A stretch of 64,000 nucleotides of DNA from Nothopassalora personata (lineage: Eukaryota; Ascomycota; Dothideomycetes; Mycosphaerellales; Mycosphaerellaceae), in contig CM066297.1 of NCBI GenBank assembly GCA_033816765.1, positions 1-64,000 on the forward strand, in the 5' to 3' direction. This document shows positions 46,501 to 59,327 of the stretch, in pieces; within the stretch, counting starts at the first letter, position 1; every line of letters begins with the position of its first letter. The notes beneath the pieces were generated by a model. The model was not told the DNA's origin and did not search any database. It saw nothing but the letters and a program-made list of their open reading frames with translations. Position numbers and translations under genes: made by a program.

Positions 46501-46691
46501 ACTGACTAGTTATACCTATATTATAAGCTTCTAGCTTAGTGCTTGCCTATTATAGCTATAGTCAAATTATTTTTAAACACAAATTCTATTATTATACTAT
46601 ATTAGGATTGTAACTAAGATAGCATTACTAGAAATAGTAATTTATATCTTTTTAATAGCTAGTAGTGCTTTAATTATTAGAAGGTAACCTT
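43553..46691. other. RIP-degraded mosaic with foldback-arm fragments
   Basis: Diverged reverse arm at about 43,840-44,190, forward arm at about 45,830-46,215, reverse fragment at about 46,240-46,670. Between them, 44,200-45,650 is AT-rich with an irregular plus-strand reading around 45,060-45,600 (segments like IAIATDNSSII, QDYVVWDYYS) that I cannot assign. This is the centre of the large inverted repeat. Confidence 0.4.
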
Positions 46692-47211
46692 AGGTTGTAG
46701 TAGAAGCTAGCCTTAGGATTTATAGGATAGTTGTAGTAAATAGTAGGTATAAGAGTAGTAAGTAGTAGTAAGAGTAGTAGAACTTGCATCGTTACTTATA
46801 CCTATCTAGAGGGCGGATTCTACTCTTATTTATATTCGATTGTAGACTCCTAGAACCTTCTATGCTACGTAATCTATTACGTAGCCGTAGATATTCTTAG
46901 AAGTGGATTTGTAAGAAGTTATAACTAGAACATTCTATTTAAATCTATAACTCAACTTCTAGACCACCTAGAGCGTTTTAGATTTTTATATAGTTAGGAC
47001 CTAATATGCTTTAACTATGTTAGGAGCCGCAAGTCCGGCCCTAGCGTATTATAGATATAGTCAAGGTATTCATAGTAATAATGATAAAAGCTCTAGTATT
47101 CTACTATCTTAGGATCGTAACTAAGATAGTAACTACTAAGAATAGTAGTCTATATCTAATTTATAGCTGGAAGCACTTTGCTAAGTAGCTATATAAAGCT
47201 TATAAACTAAT
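46692..47211 (-). repeat. Foldback arm, reverse (copy H)
   Basis: GTTGTAGTAGAAGCTAGCCT to AAGCTTATAAACTAAT; full-length. Confidence 0.8.
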
Positions 47212-48100
47212 ATACCCCCGTAAGCTTTCTTTATAAAGGTACTACGTAGTTTATTAAGGCAAAAGTGCTTATAAAGAGGGGTTATAGGCTAAAGAGTATA
47301 CTCTATTCTCAAATAGATAAATAGCCTAATTCTATATATATATATATATAAAGTTTAGTACGCTACAAGGTATAGGTACGCGCGATTCCAGAGAGCCTAT
47401 AGGGTAAACTACCCTCCTAGTCGGATATATATAATCCTTAAGGTAGGTAAAAGACCTCTTTTAACTATAGTAAAGCTCCGCTATAGTTACTTCTTATAGC
47501 TAAAAGTCGTTCCTAAATATTTTAGGATTAAGGTACTTTCTACGGGGGGTCCCTACTATTTAGGTAATCTTACGCCTAGAACTAATACCTTTCAGTATTC
47601 CTAGCCCTATAGGGTAGGTACCTACTTAGTATTATAAGATAATATACCCATAAACTAGTATATATATCTAAGTACTACTTTTAAGTAGTATATTAGAGAC
47701 GGCTCATTACGGGAAATATAACAACTCTATACCCTTACAAACTCTGAAACATTTTTAGGTGTACTTAAGGAAAAGTATCGTAAAATTTAGTTTATAGTCG
47801 TAGGGTTAGCCGTTATACTATAATCGAATTATCTAAATTCGATAAATAAAAGGCGTCCCTCGAAAGAAATATAATTAAAGTACTAGCTACCAATATCACC
47901 CCTAAATATGTTTCAGAATTAAGGCCTATATATATAACCTTATAACTAAGGGCGTTTTACGCTAATGAACACCTTATAGAGTACTTTACCTCGTTAAAAA
48001 ACCTTTAGTAAAAAAAAAGTACGAAGCTTTATACTAGCTAGCCTTATTAAAAACCTAAGTTAGGGATTTTAACCTAAGTAGGATAAAAAGACTACTAGTC
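47212..48100 (-). other. Copia 3' region, probable LTR remnant (copy H)
   Basis: Reverse complement of the A and F 3' regions, including the block around CCTATAGGGTAGGTACCTAC. Confidence 0.55.
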
Positions 48101-51100
48101 TAGAACTAGCAATTTATTATAGTCTAAATCCCGTAGTCTCTTTAAATTTAGAAAGTCTAGAGCTTTAGTTAAGATATCCGCTATTTCTTCTTTTATAGGA
48201 ATTTACTCTAGACTTATAACTTTGTCTTATACGTATTCTTAGACCAAGTAATATTGTATATTAATATATTAAGTCTTAGCGTAGTACTCGGGGTTATTAG
48301 CTAGTTCTATTATCGATTAAGAATCCGTAAAGATAGAATTAAGGCCCGTATCTCTACCTATCTCGAGGTATAGTGTTACGGATCGGTCTGGGGAAGCCCG
48401 TAGCCAACCAATCGATGCCAGCAGACCAGCGGATGCACCCGATATGCAGAGTGCTCTCAGTGCTCTCGGGTGCTCTCTCGAGAGAGCAGAGAGAGCAGAG
48501 AGAGCAGGAAAGATCACGCCAAGACACGGCACTATATAGACGACGCTCTTTTGCAAGTAGATAGGAGCCTCGTGCTCAACTCATTTTAAGTATACACCAT
48601 ATACTGTTTGGAACCACTACCTTCATAACTGATTGAGACATCCCTGCAAAGATCCAAGCCCGAGTTGTGATAACGTACAGCGGTTCCTAACATATAGATC
48701 TCTTAAGAAGAGAAACTCTTTTATAGTCTCTTTTATAGCTACATACTTAGCTTCGTAACTTGATAGCGCGACCGATTTTTAAAGAATACTACCCTAACTT
48801 ATAGGCGCTTTAGGTCCTAAGGTAAAAATATATCCCGTAGTATTTTTTCTAGTCGTAAAATCACCCCCCTAATTGGTATTACTATAGCCTTTTAATAGGG
48901 GTAGCAATTATGCTTTATAGAATAGATTTAGCGCGTAAGCCTTAGGATTGTTTAAGTATTTCTAAATCCTATTAAGGGCTTTAAAATGCTCGCTATTAGG
49001 ATTAGAAGTAAATTTAGCTACCTACCCTACGGTATGGCTAATATCTAGCCTACTTCTAATAGCTAGGTAGATTTAGGACCCTACTTTAGCTTAAAATAGC
49101 TAAATATCTTCTAAACTAGCTTATCCCTTATTTTTCTCTAGATAGAGGCATTTTTTATAGGGCTACTAACTGGATTTAGACCTCTTTTATTAAATCTAGT
49201 AAGGATCTTATCTAAATACTCTTTTTAAGATAGGGTAATAGACTTATTTTCACGGTTACTAGGAATCTCAATCCCTAGATAGTAATTAACATTACCTAGA
49301 TTACTTGATTTAAGCGACTTATATAGGTTGTCTTTTAGTTCCCTTCTTAGTTCTAAATTAGGACTAAGTATAAGCATATTACCTATCGTCTACGTAGCAT
49401 ATTATTATAATGCCCGTATTAGCTTTAAATGCCGCCTTGTCTTTCTTAAAAGGAATAAAGCCTAGCTTTTATAATATAGACTTAAGGTATAAATACTATT
49501 GTCTAGAGGCTTGTTTTAAGACGTATAGCGCCGTATTTCAACGATAAACTCTCGGAGTATTATTCTTAAAACCTAAAGGCTATTCTATATATAATTCTTT
49601 ATCTATAGGGCTATCAGGGAACGCTGATTTAACGTCCTATTATTATATCTTGTAATTGTTATAAGCCGCATGATAGAATAAAGAATACTAAGTTTTAGGA
49701 GAATAAGTAGAACCAAAAGTCTCGTAGTAATATACTACGAATATTCATTTAAAGCCCTTTATAACCTACTAACTCTTATATTTAATTATATTACCTTTAG
49801 CGTTAGTCTTAGTCTTATAAACCTACCGTCCTTTAAGGACTACGCAATTTTTAGGTAGATTAACTAAGTCCTAAGTTTTAAGCTTATTTAAGTCGTTAAT
49901 TTCGAATTCCATTAACTCTAGCTATTTAACTTGATCGGGACTAGTTATTACGTTCTTATAAGTAATAGGATTAGCGGTTTTTAGTCCGCTATGGTTAGCT
50001 AATAGCGCTAATTCGTCCTGTAATCTATTGTGTATAAGTATTTTAGAAGATAGACTACGTAAAGTTATAGTTTCTTTAATATTACAATTCTTATTTAAGA
50101 CTCTAGCGCTATTATTAGTGCTACTACGATCCTAACTGTTTTTTATCTCTATAGATAACGGGTCTACGTCGTTATTATTAAGGTAGATATTGAAATTAAC
50201 TTTATCTAGCAAGGCTTCTACTTTCGTACTCTTATTATAATTAATTTTTTAAGTCGCTTTTACTTTAATCTAAATTTCGTAATTGAAGAGCCTAGGATTT
50301 ATTTATCTACTTTTACGCCTAGTTTTTAAGGCGTAAGGATTAATATAACCTAGTCTTTTATACTAAAGTGGTAAGTTGTTTTCGCTAGATTTAATAGTAT
50401 AGTACGTACTTTCTTTGTGTTTTTTAGGAGGAAAGATAGCTATTTTATCCAGCTACTTTTCCTTAATAGCTCTAGTTATAAGAGTATTCACTTCGCTATA
50501 TAAATTAATAATCCTATTCTTAAGACGGGTATAGTAGTTACGGGCGTCTAATTTTAATAGACTAATAAGATTTACGCCTATTTCGGGCATATAGAGGCAA
50601 TTCTTTAGAAGGAATACCTTATTTATATCTTGAAATCGCAATTGAATATCGCCGCGCCCGTAAGAGATTAATACCGGCGTTACCCTACCGTAAAGTAGTT
50701 TCAATGTCTTTAAACGTCGTAAAGTAATCACTATTTACTATAATATACCGGGAAGCGCCTAAATCTAGGAGAAGATTAGTAGATTCTATACTTTTAGCGC
50801 TCTTATTATTATTCTTAGCGCTAAGAACGGCTATATCTTCACCGTTAGAGTTATCTATATTAGAGAATAGTACTTCTATTTCGCTATCCTCGTTAGAATT
50901 AGTAGATAAAGCGTCGCTATCCTCTTTAGTAGCCTTATTTCTAGACTTATAATTATTCTTCTTCTTAAAAGTCCTATTTCTTAGATTAGAATACTTCTTA
51001 AAATACGTAGATTCGTCGTGTCCTTCTCTATCGCAGTAAGAACACTTTTTATTTAAATTAGGGTATTTAGGACCCTTATTTCCCGGCCTTTTAGGCTCGT

Positions 51101-51648
51101 TGTATTTTCGAGGCTTACTCTTAGAATTGTTTAGGAATAACGCGCTATCTTCTTTATTGTTAGCGCTATATCTATAAGACTCGTCTAGTAGATTACTAAA
51201 TAATTCTTTAAGAGTAAATACCTCTATATTCGCTCTTAAACTTTAACTTATAGAGGTAATAAAAGACTCGTATTCGTCTATTAAGTTATTAAAAGTCTAA
51301 GCTATAATAACTTACTTAGGTAGTTCTATACCCTTAGACTTTAAACCGCCGTATAAACGGCGAATAGTAGTCGTATATTTCTCTATTAAGTTATTACTCT
51401 TAGAGAGCGTAGTATTAAATAGCTCTCTTAAAAGTAAGAATAAGGAATTAAAACCTTTAGGACTATATAAATCCTTTAAGGCATTCTACGCTTCTAGGGC
51501 CGTATTCTTAGGTTATATTCATAATAAAGGCCGGTCCTTAATAGATAACCTAATAACGGCGAGAGCTTTTTACTTTATTTCTTTCTCGTTAGTAATAGGT
51601 TCCTCTATAGTATTAATAAGGCCTTCTTTTATAATGTACGCTTTAATT
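48101..51648 (-). pseudogene. Copia polyprotein relic H, internally deleted, inverted relative to F
   Basis: From 51,648 down: truncated gag, zinc knuckle (about 51,040), protease (about 50,765), and an open piece at 50,453-50,731 whose 92-residue translation is identical to 38,888-39,166. Near 50,190 the frame jumps from the start of the integrase to the integrase-RT linker, so about 960 bp containing the integrase core (39,433-40,395 in F) are deleted. RT and RNase H follow down to about 48,110, and the RNase H is split by the solo LTR at 48,374. The gag half matches F base for base; the RT/RNase H half is visibly diverged. Confidence 0.85.
48374..48692 (+). mobile_element. Solo LTR of the 2.4-kb gag/antisense family, mosaic
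   Basis: 319 bp, flanked by TATAG at 48,369-48,373 and 48,693-48,697. From its start to TATACTGTTTGG it matches 23,015-23,333; the last roughly 80 bp (TTCATAACTGATTGAGACAT and on) instead match the variant at 15,649. No internal region is present, consistent with LTR-LTR recombination. Free of RIP. Confidence 0.93.
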
Positions 51649-52013
51649 ATTAGTTTATAAGCTTTATATAGCTACTTAGCAAAGTGCTCTTAGCTATAAA
51701 GTGGTTATAGACTACTATTCTTAGCAGTTACTAATTGTAACTAAGATAGTAGAATGCTAGAACTCTTATTCATAACGCTATAAATAATTCGACTATAGCC
51801 GTAATAGGCTAGGGCCGGACTAGTGGCTCCTAAAGTAGTTAGAACGTACTGGTTTCTAACTATGTTGAAATCTAGAACGCTCTACGCGGTCTAGAAGTCA
51901 AGTTATAGAATCAAATAGGGTGTTCTAGCTATAACTTCTTACGAATCCACTTCTAAGAATATCTACGCCTACGTATGCCTACGTAATAGATTACGTGACA
52001 TAGAAGGTTCTAG
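51649..52013 (+). repeat. Foldback arm, forward (copy H), cut by copia C1
   Basis: Mirrors 37,606-37,970 without visible difference; ends at GAAGGTTCTAG where the C1 LTR begins. Confidence 0.8.
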
Positions 52014-52219
52014 TGTCACGATCCAAGCGTGCACCGGCGCTGCAGCCCAATCAAACCTGAGGCAGCAGCGGCCAAGAATCAGGTGACATTGATTAGTTAC
52101 CTACAGCCTTTTCACAAGCAGCCCTTTCAATTCTAGCTTAGATACATACAATCTACTACCTGCTTTTAAAAGGCCTTTATGAGCCCATTTCATGACTTCT
52201 AACCACTTATAACGTAATA
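52014..52219 (+). repeat. 5' LTR of copia element C1
   Basis: Starts TGTCACGATCC and ends CGTAATA (CA to TA), directly before GTTATGAGCCC, a primer site. The right-hand partner was not found in the window, so the far end lies beyond 64,000 or is rearranged. Confidence 0.6.
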
Positions 52220-52236
52220 GTTATGAGCCCGACAGG
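52220..52236 (+). promoter_or_regulatory. Half-tRNA-iMet primer binding site of C1
   Basis: GTTATGAGCCCG; its complement contains GGGCTCATAAC, the anticodon arm of initiator Met tRNA. Copia elements are known to prime with an internally cleaved tRNA-iMet. Confidence 0.65.
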
Positions 52237-52374
52237 CGCTCACTAACGTTCGCTGCACAAAACGAAGCCCTAGAGCAGATTTTGCATCGTTATTAAAAAC
52301 CAGTAGGATCCATCATTATCCCATCAACAACTATTGCATAGCAGTGCAGTGACCCTAGTGGATCTATAGGAACC

Positions 52375-53960
52375 TTTATTACGCCCATTAACACCGTTAT
52401 AGCGACTACCGAGACACCCGGTGGTACCGGTACTTTACCGCACGGTACCATCGTTCTTAAGAGTTATAACCAATAGGACAAGTTTAACCGTTAGTTAGAG
52501 CTCTACGCTAAGTCTCTAAATATCTAGAAGTATGTGGATCCAAACGACACTACCGCCGAGCTAATAGAGCCGGTGTACTTAACGTTCGAGCAAATCCAAT
52601 TAGCATACACTGCTAAAGACGCTACGGCTGAAGACAAGGAGCTTATTAAGCTCCGCTAGTTAGACACCGACCGTAGGTAGCAGATGTATAACATCTTTAC
52701 GTCCGCAAGGTCTAAATTGGTCACCTACCTAATTAGGACCACTACAGAGCTAGGCTAGGAGCTAATGCATAGTAAACGCACCCTTAGAGGCAAGGTCTAG
52801 GCTCTAAAGGATTAGTATGGACTAAACGACATATTGCGTAAGCGATAGCTTACACTAGAGCTAAACAGGCTTTAGAAGAGCTAGGCCCGAAGGGTCGACG
52901 ACTAGTGTTTAGACTAGCTAGTGCTATAGACTAAGATGCTAGATTGCAACTATGCCGAGTACGGAGACCTACTACGACACTTCCTACTTGCGATACAGTA
53001 GAAAACTCCTACCTATAGAGCATTACTATACAACGAGTGGAAGCGTAATAAGCTCTCGCTTAGTAAGCTTACCGAGCGATACCTCGAATAGATACGCGAC
53101 ACTACCCTAGTTACTACGAACGGTCGATTAGTCTTCGTAACCTTTATAGGCGAACCCTTAGTAGAGGACGAGCCTCTACCACTAGCGCCTATAGTAGGCA
53201 CAGTCGGTAGGAACAACAACAATAACAACGACCGTCGTCGTAGCCGCGGCGACAAGAGTCGTAACCGCAGCAACGGTGCAAACAAAGGAAAGAGCAGTAA
53301 CAACAACGATAGGCTAAGCGGCTGCTAGAACATTACCGGCGAGCCTAAGGAGAGTTATTATAAGAACCTCTATTTATACAATATAGTCAACCCTAAGAAG
53401 CGTCCATTAAAGGATTAGCGCTCTAAGCAGTAGAAGAAGTGCTAGAAGCACTTTATCAATTACTGCTTAGGCGATAATAGTGAACGCTTACTAGGCGTAT
53501 TAAACCGCAATAGGCGCACGGATAAGGAACGAGATAAGGCAATTGCTAAGGGCAAGGCAGTACCGCACGGCTTCACTAGTCTCACTGTCCTTTCGAGCTC
53601 GATAAGCTAATTAAGCTTCAACTTTAGGGATTGCTAGGTATACGACAACTGCTCGGACACCTATGTTATTAATTACTATAACTAGTAGGGCGTAGAATTC
53701 ATTGCAGAGCGCCTAACCACCTTATTAATCCAAGCCGGAACCACGACATTCCCTATTGCCGCATTAGGTAAGGTTCGCATAAAGATAGAGGGGATACTAT
53801 TCACCCTATTAGATGTGGCCTATTGCCTAGGCTTTTATGTAAACGTTATCTCCCACTTACGCATAGAGACGGCTGGACTTTAGTAGCACGGACGCACTAA
53901 TTTAGTCTATTATAATAATAAGAGATTGATAGACCTGCACCGCCCTACTAGTACAATCCC
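52375..53960 (+). pseudogene. Copia C1 gag and protease region, moderately RIPed
   Basis: Plus-strand frame with TAG/TAA at Gln/Trp sites. The gag reading includes ETPGGTGTLPHGTIV, a long helical middle, and an Asn/Arg-rich basic stretch (about 53,200-53,310: NNNNND, RRRSRGDKSRNRSNG). A Cys/His-poor region follows, then a protease-like YDNCSDTYVINYYN segment (about 53,640-53,690) and the conserved VAYCLGFYVNVISHLR (about 53,815-53,870). It is cut by C2 at 53,961 and continues at 59,580. Confidence 0.75.
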
Positions 53961-54207
53961 TATTAAGATGTAGCATCTTAAGAGGAGCTAACAGTTAGGT
54001 TGTGATCTGATAGCCTAAGGCATCCACGATAACTCAGCTTGTCGGAAGACACCTTCTCTCCCCTTTAGCTTAGATAGACATCTAACACAATCAACACATT
54101 GGTTCCTAATATATTGCTGCATGCCCTGTGGCTATTAGCCAGTTAAAGATTGATCTCTTACTCTACTCCGCTGCTAACTACGTATCCTGTTAGGTCTCAA
54201 CTTAACA
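53961..54207 (+). repeat. 5' LTR of nested copia C2
   Basis: 247 bp, TATTAAGATGTAGC...CAACTTAACA, same length as 59,328-59,574. ATCCC is duplicated at 53,956-53,960 and 59,575-59,579. Confidence 0.93.
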
Positions 54208-54225
54208 GGTTATGAGCCCGGGTTT
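54208..54225 (+). promoter_or_regulatory. Half-tRNA-iMet primer binding site of C2
   Basis: GGTTATGAGCCCGG directly follows the 5' LTR, complementary to the initiator Met tRNA anticodon arm, as in classic copia. Confidence 0.75.
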
Positions 54226-55729
54226 GTGCAGGAGTAAGAGCAACCTATATTAGTACAGGTTACTTGTATCCCTTGCTATTATAGCAGAAAACATCTAGGA
54301 AGCAGAAGTCTACCCTATCTGTCCTATTAAGGAGCTTGGTTTAATACTAAGTAATAGGTAATCTAGAAAAGGACTCTATACGGCTTACTATAAGCCAATA
54401 CCTTGAAGACACTCTATAGGCAGAACTGCATCGAGATACTATTAAGAAGGACTTCAAGTAAGTCATTTGGAACTCTACTAGGAGAGACAGACCTGTGTCC
54501 TAGCTCCGAGACTATACCGCTCTTTCTTTACCCTACTAAGTAGGCCTTAGTATCTACACCTACGAACCTTACTATTCTACACTAAAAGCCTCAGCAGGAC
54601 CTGAGCCACGACTTTGAAGCATATACACCTTGTTTCATTACATTCAATTCATTATAGATTCACACTAAGAGAAAGGAGAAGAGAAGGGAACCAAAATCCC
54701 AATTCTTAGGAGAGACAACTAGAAGAGATAGTTCAACCTTTAGAGATACAAGATAGAGAGCTAGTTAGCATTCTTTGCAATTAATAACCTGTTAGAAGTG
54801 TTATTTAACAACATTAAGGGCAAGAACCTAAAACTCTAGGAAGAGACTAAGATTAAAGAGATTCTTAATATACCAATATAGACAAAACAAAATGCAGCTT
54901 GCTGCTTTAGTATCCTAAGTAGGATCACAGAAGAAGATGAATTTAAGCTTAAGGGCTCTTACGAATCTAGAAAAGCTACTAAGATATAGGTGCATCTCTA
55001 GAACAAGTATAGCTAGGTGTTGCCAACCTATGCACATAAGCTCACAAAACAGTTTATAAACTTTGAGATAAGTGAAGAGTTCACTATTAGATCTGCATAG
55101 GCATACCTAGTGTCTCTTAGAAGGAGGATTGCTAATGTTGACCTAGAGGGCCAGCACTATAGGAAAGCTAATGTAAGAATAACCTAGCTTTTGAGCTTAC
55201 TGCTACCTAACTACTATGTAGCTAGGGATACTATTATGGCTTAGCTAAAGATAGATCATAAAAGGACCTTAAAGATCCTTAAGGCTCAAGAGGCTAGATT
55301 AAATCCCTCTAAGGCTAAGTATAGTATAGCAGCCACCTAGGTTAGGCCCTTAGGTTAGGCAAGATCACTTTCCTGCCTTCTCTATAAGAAGGACTATCTT
55401 ATTAAGGACTGCCCTAGTCTCTCTAAGGCAAAGAAGGTCCTTAGATCTCATTCCTAAGCACTATCCTCCCAGAATGCAACACATATTAAGAAGAGAAGAT
55501 CTCCACTACCATCTTCAAGAAGAACACTAAGAGAGAAGTCCTCTATAGAGGAACTTAAGAAAATGGTAAAGAAACTTAGCTCTAATATGCTGTCACTCTA
55601 GAAGAACTAGGCCTAGTCTCCTTCCTCTAAAACAAGGAAGACTAGGAAAGGTCTCTCTACCTAAGAGCTACCTAACTTATGCAACTCATCCTAGAAGACA
55701 ATGTCTAATAATAATAAGTATAATAAAGT
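54226..55729 (+). pseudogene. Copia C2 leader and gag, RIP-broken
   Basis: 54,226-54,640 is leader with no clear frame. From about 54,650 fragments in changing frames give a charged gag-like region. A zinc-knuckle remnant CLLYKKDYLIKDCPSL lies near 55,375-55,425. Basic, Ser-rich sequence follows (about 55,490-55,640). The start codon cannot be fixed. Confidence 0.55.
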
Positions 55730-58700
55730 AGCTTACTCAACTGCAGAAGTCCAAGGCAAGTTCCCCTTATTAGAGTAGTTACTTAATTCTTATGCTTCAT
55801 CCTATATAACTAACTAGAACTGCCTCTTTAGATCTATGACTTCCTTAACAAAGAAGAAATAGATCAAAGTAGGAGGTAGGCATTTGTTAGCCACTTATAT
55901 TAGGACTGCAGAGATAAGTAGGAGATCTAGCAGGAAAGTTGTTTTAGAAGATGTTCTACTTATACCTAAGCTAGGGGTAAACCTAGTTTCTTAGAACTAG
56001 TTTAGTAAGCAGTTTAGTGTCTAACCTCCTTCATTTTCTCTTATATCCCCCTCTAGCTAAACTGTTGTCTAGACAAGGCTTCTTAGGGGGGTTCTATTCA
56101 TTAATGAGATTTCTCCTCTACTATAAGAAAGGGCACATCACTTGTTATGTGCACTACTAATAGAGAATGCCTTTATAACTGCTGAATTAGAGACTGACTT
56201 AAAACAGTAGGAGCTTTAGCATAGAAGATTTGCACACTTTAGGAAGAACTTGCTCTAGAATCTTTATAAGTTAATAGACTTAAAAGAACCTATTCCTGTT
56301 CCTAGGGATAGTTTCTACTAGTGTAGAGTGTGTTTAATAGCAAAGATGAAGAAGTACAAAGGCAGAGTTACTAAGAGAAGACCTAAAAGACTTACCCTTA
56401 TATCTATTGACATATGTAGTCTACTGCTAACATTAAGGCTAGGGTTTAAATACTAGCTTAAGATTGTTAACAACTTCTCTAGAAAAAAGTGGACCTGTCC
56501 TCTTAAGAAAAGAGAAGATGCTCTAGTTGCTCTCTAGAACTAGAAGATCAAGGCAGAGAGGAAATCATTAGTATAGTTAAAAGCAGTTAGGCTTAATAAT
56601 GTAAGGGAACTTATTGCATTAGTTAAGCAGTAGGAGAAGGATTTAGGAATTGGGCTAGAGCATACTAAGGCATACAACTCGCTCCAAAATAGACTAGTTA
56701 AAAGGTTAATACAAACCTTAGAAGACTCTATAAGGGCAATGCTTGAAGAGGCTAAGATACTAATTGAATTCTGGCCTAAAGCACTAGAAGCCCAAACCTA
56801 CATAGAGAACAAACTACTAAATGGTCTAGACTATAATAGGTTCAAGGTTTCACTAGATGAAGCCTTTAATAGTATTAAGCCAACTATCAACCATTTAAAG
56901 GTTTGGGGATATAAAGCTATTATCTATATAGACACAAGATCCTAGCCTCAATAGGCAAGAAGTAATAAACTAATAAACAGAGGCAAAGAAGCAGTGTTTG
57001 TTAGATACGTTGAAAACACAGCTAAGGCCTAGCTCTTTTAGGAACTAGACATAAAAGCTGTGAAACAACACATATATACAGACTTCTTTAAGGACCAACC
57101 TAGAGGTAATATAGATCTCAATGTTACAAAATTGAATCTATTAAGCAATGCACCAGCTAGGAGACCCTTAGGGAGGCTAAGGAAGGACATATTCTTAGAG
57201 TAACCTGTTCACTATTTAATTATTTAGCAGAGCAGCCCAGTAACAGCCTAGCTAAGAAAGCTATTTATGCAACTTCCCCAGCCTCCAAAGAATATAGGGG
57301 AATTTCAGAAAATCGATAAGCCAATTAAGATAAGCTCACTAGATCTCTAGGAAAAGAATGTTACTAGGACATAAGTGACTACTCTTAGATCATCCCTTAG
57401 TAAGAGGAGGGCTAACTATAATATTAAGGGCTATAAATAGAAACAGAAAGCCCTAAGATCTATAGTCCCTATACCTAAACTAGCTACTAAAGTAGGAGAA
57501 GCAATAGACCTCTTAGAGAACCTTGCTACTTACTACTAAGCTTTCTTTACAGCTATGCAATTAGTAGATAATTCAGTACTATAGGATAGTAAATTCCTAG
57601 AAGAAGTTGAGGAGATAGCCTTTGTAGCAACTGCAGAAGTTATTATATACAAGCAAGAGATCCTAATTCTAAAGTCCTACAAGGATGCTATAAATAACAA
57701 GAAATGGGGACACCTTTGGAAGGAAGCAATCTAGAAGGAGCTAGATGCTCTATAGAGCAACAACACCTAGGAGAATGCTGTTCTACTAAAAGGAGCAAAC
57801 TTGGTTACGTTAAGATAGGTCTTTAATGTTAAAAGAAGCATTAGTAGAGCTATTAAAAAGTTCAAGGCTAGGCTAGTTACAAGGGGCTTTTTATAGAAGT
57901 TTAGTGTTAACTTCATAGAGACATTTGCGCCTATAGTTAGACAGGACACCCTTAGGGTGTTTATAGCTATTGTGTGCAAGAAGGATCTCTATCTTCACTA
58001 AGTAGATGTAAACAATACGTTTATAGAAAGCACCCTCTATAAAGACATCTTTATATTACTACCACTAGGAGTTAAGCTTCTACCAAACATAGTGTTTAAG
58101 ATCCTTAAAAGCTTGTATAGACTTAAGCAAGCAGCTAGAGATTAGAATCAACTCTATATGTCAAAGCTTAGAGAGATTAGATTTACATAGTTAGAGGTGG
58201 ATCCATGCCTACTTATTTACAAGGAAAAAGAGATCATGATTCTTACATATATAGATGACATTCTAATTACTGCACTAAAGTTGATAGATGTTCTCTAGTT
58301 CAAAAGAGAACTTAGCAAAGTCTTCAAGATTAAAGATCTTAGTAAACCTAAAAAGATCCTTGGCATAAGAGTTATAAGGGACAGGAGGAGAGGAATCCTA
58401 AAACTTAACTAGGGACACTTTGTTAGGGACAACCTTACTAAGATAGGGATGAACTATAAGAAGGCAGTACCTACACACTCACCTATAGACAGCTATAAGG
58501 CTCTTAAACCTTTAAGCCATATAGATAAGAGGTGTAACAAGGTAGAGTACTAGAGTATTAATAGTATATAGATGTAACTAGCAACAATTACAAGGCTAGA
58601 CATTGCTTTTGCCCTAGGAAGGATAAGCTCATTTGTGAGTGACCTATCTACCTACTACATAAAGGCTTTAAAGAAGATTATAAGATATCTAAGGTTATAT

Positions 58701-59275
58701 CCTAATCTTAGCCTTGTCTTCTCTAGGCATAGAGAAGGATGCCTAGTTAGATACTATAACTCTAATTATGCAATAGACAAAGCAGACAGAGTCTCTATCC
58801 TTAGGTATGTCTTCTTCCTCTATAGGGCACTAGTCTCCTAGATAAGCAAGAAGCAAAAGTCTGTAGCAACATCCACAATAGAAGCTAAATACATAGCTAT
58901 AAATGCATGTGCAAAGCAATCCTAATTCCTAGCTTTACTACTAAGGGAGATGGACTGTCTAGAGTTAGTGGGAGACTGTTCCCATCAACTAAGGATCACT
59001 AGAAACCAGGAGACTATATTAAGCTTAAGACCAGTCCAATTAAGAGGTAACAACTAAGCTGCCCTTACCCTAGTAAGGGATGCACATGTTTATAACAAGT
59101 TAAAGCACATTAACATTGCCTACAATGCTGTTAGGAAACTTTGGTAGAGAAGGCTTATTGCTATTAAGTACACCCCAACATCTAAGATAGTTATAGATAG
59201 GTTTATAAAGCCAAAGACTAGTCTACACTTCTAGAGGTTTGTAAGCTAGCTCAACCTGTTATAGAGGTCTAAATA
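55730..59275 (+). pseudogene. Copia C2 pol (PR-IN-RT-RNase H), RIP-broken
   Basis: A nearly continuous plus-strand frame with TAG/TAA at Gln/Trp codons. Visible in order: protease-adjacent LIPKLGVNLVSQ (about 55,950); pre-integrase HRRFAHF (about 56,220); integrase with CRVCLIAKMKKYKGRV (about 56,325), NNVRELIAL and the open segment 56,739-56,945 (EFWPKALEAQTYIENKL); RT with VDVNNTF (about 58,000), SLYRLKQAARDW-like and YIDDILIT (about 58,248-58,272, the YxDD box intact); RNase H with TSTIEAKYIAI (about 58,870) and HINIAYN. The order is typical of Ty1/copia. RIP is lighter than in the 25-52 kb region, so this insertion is younger. Confidence 0.88.
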
Positions 59276-59327
59276 CTACTAACAGGAGAAGAGCAGACTA
59301 TGACCTCCTATATAAGATAAGTAGGAG

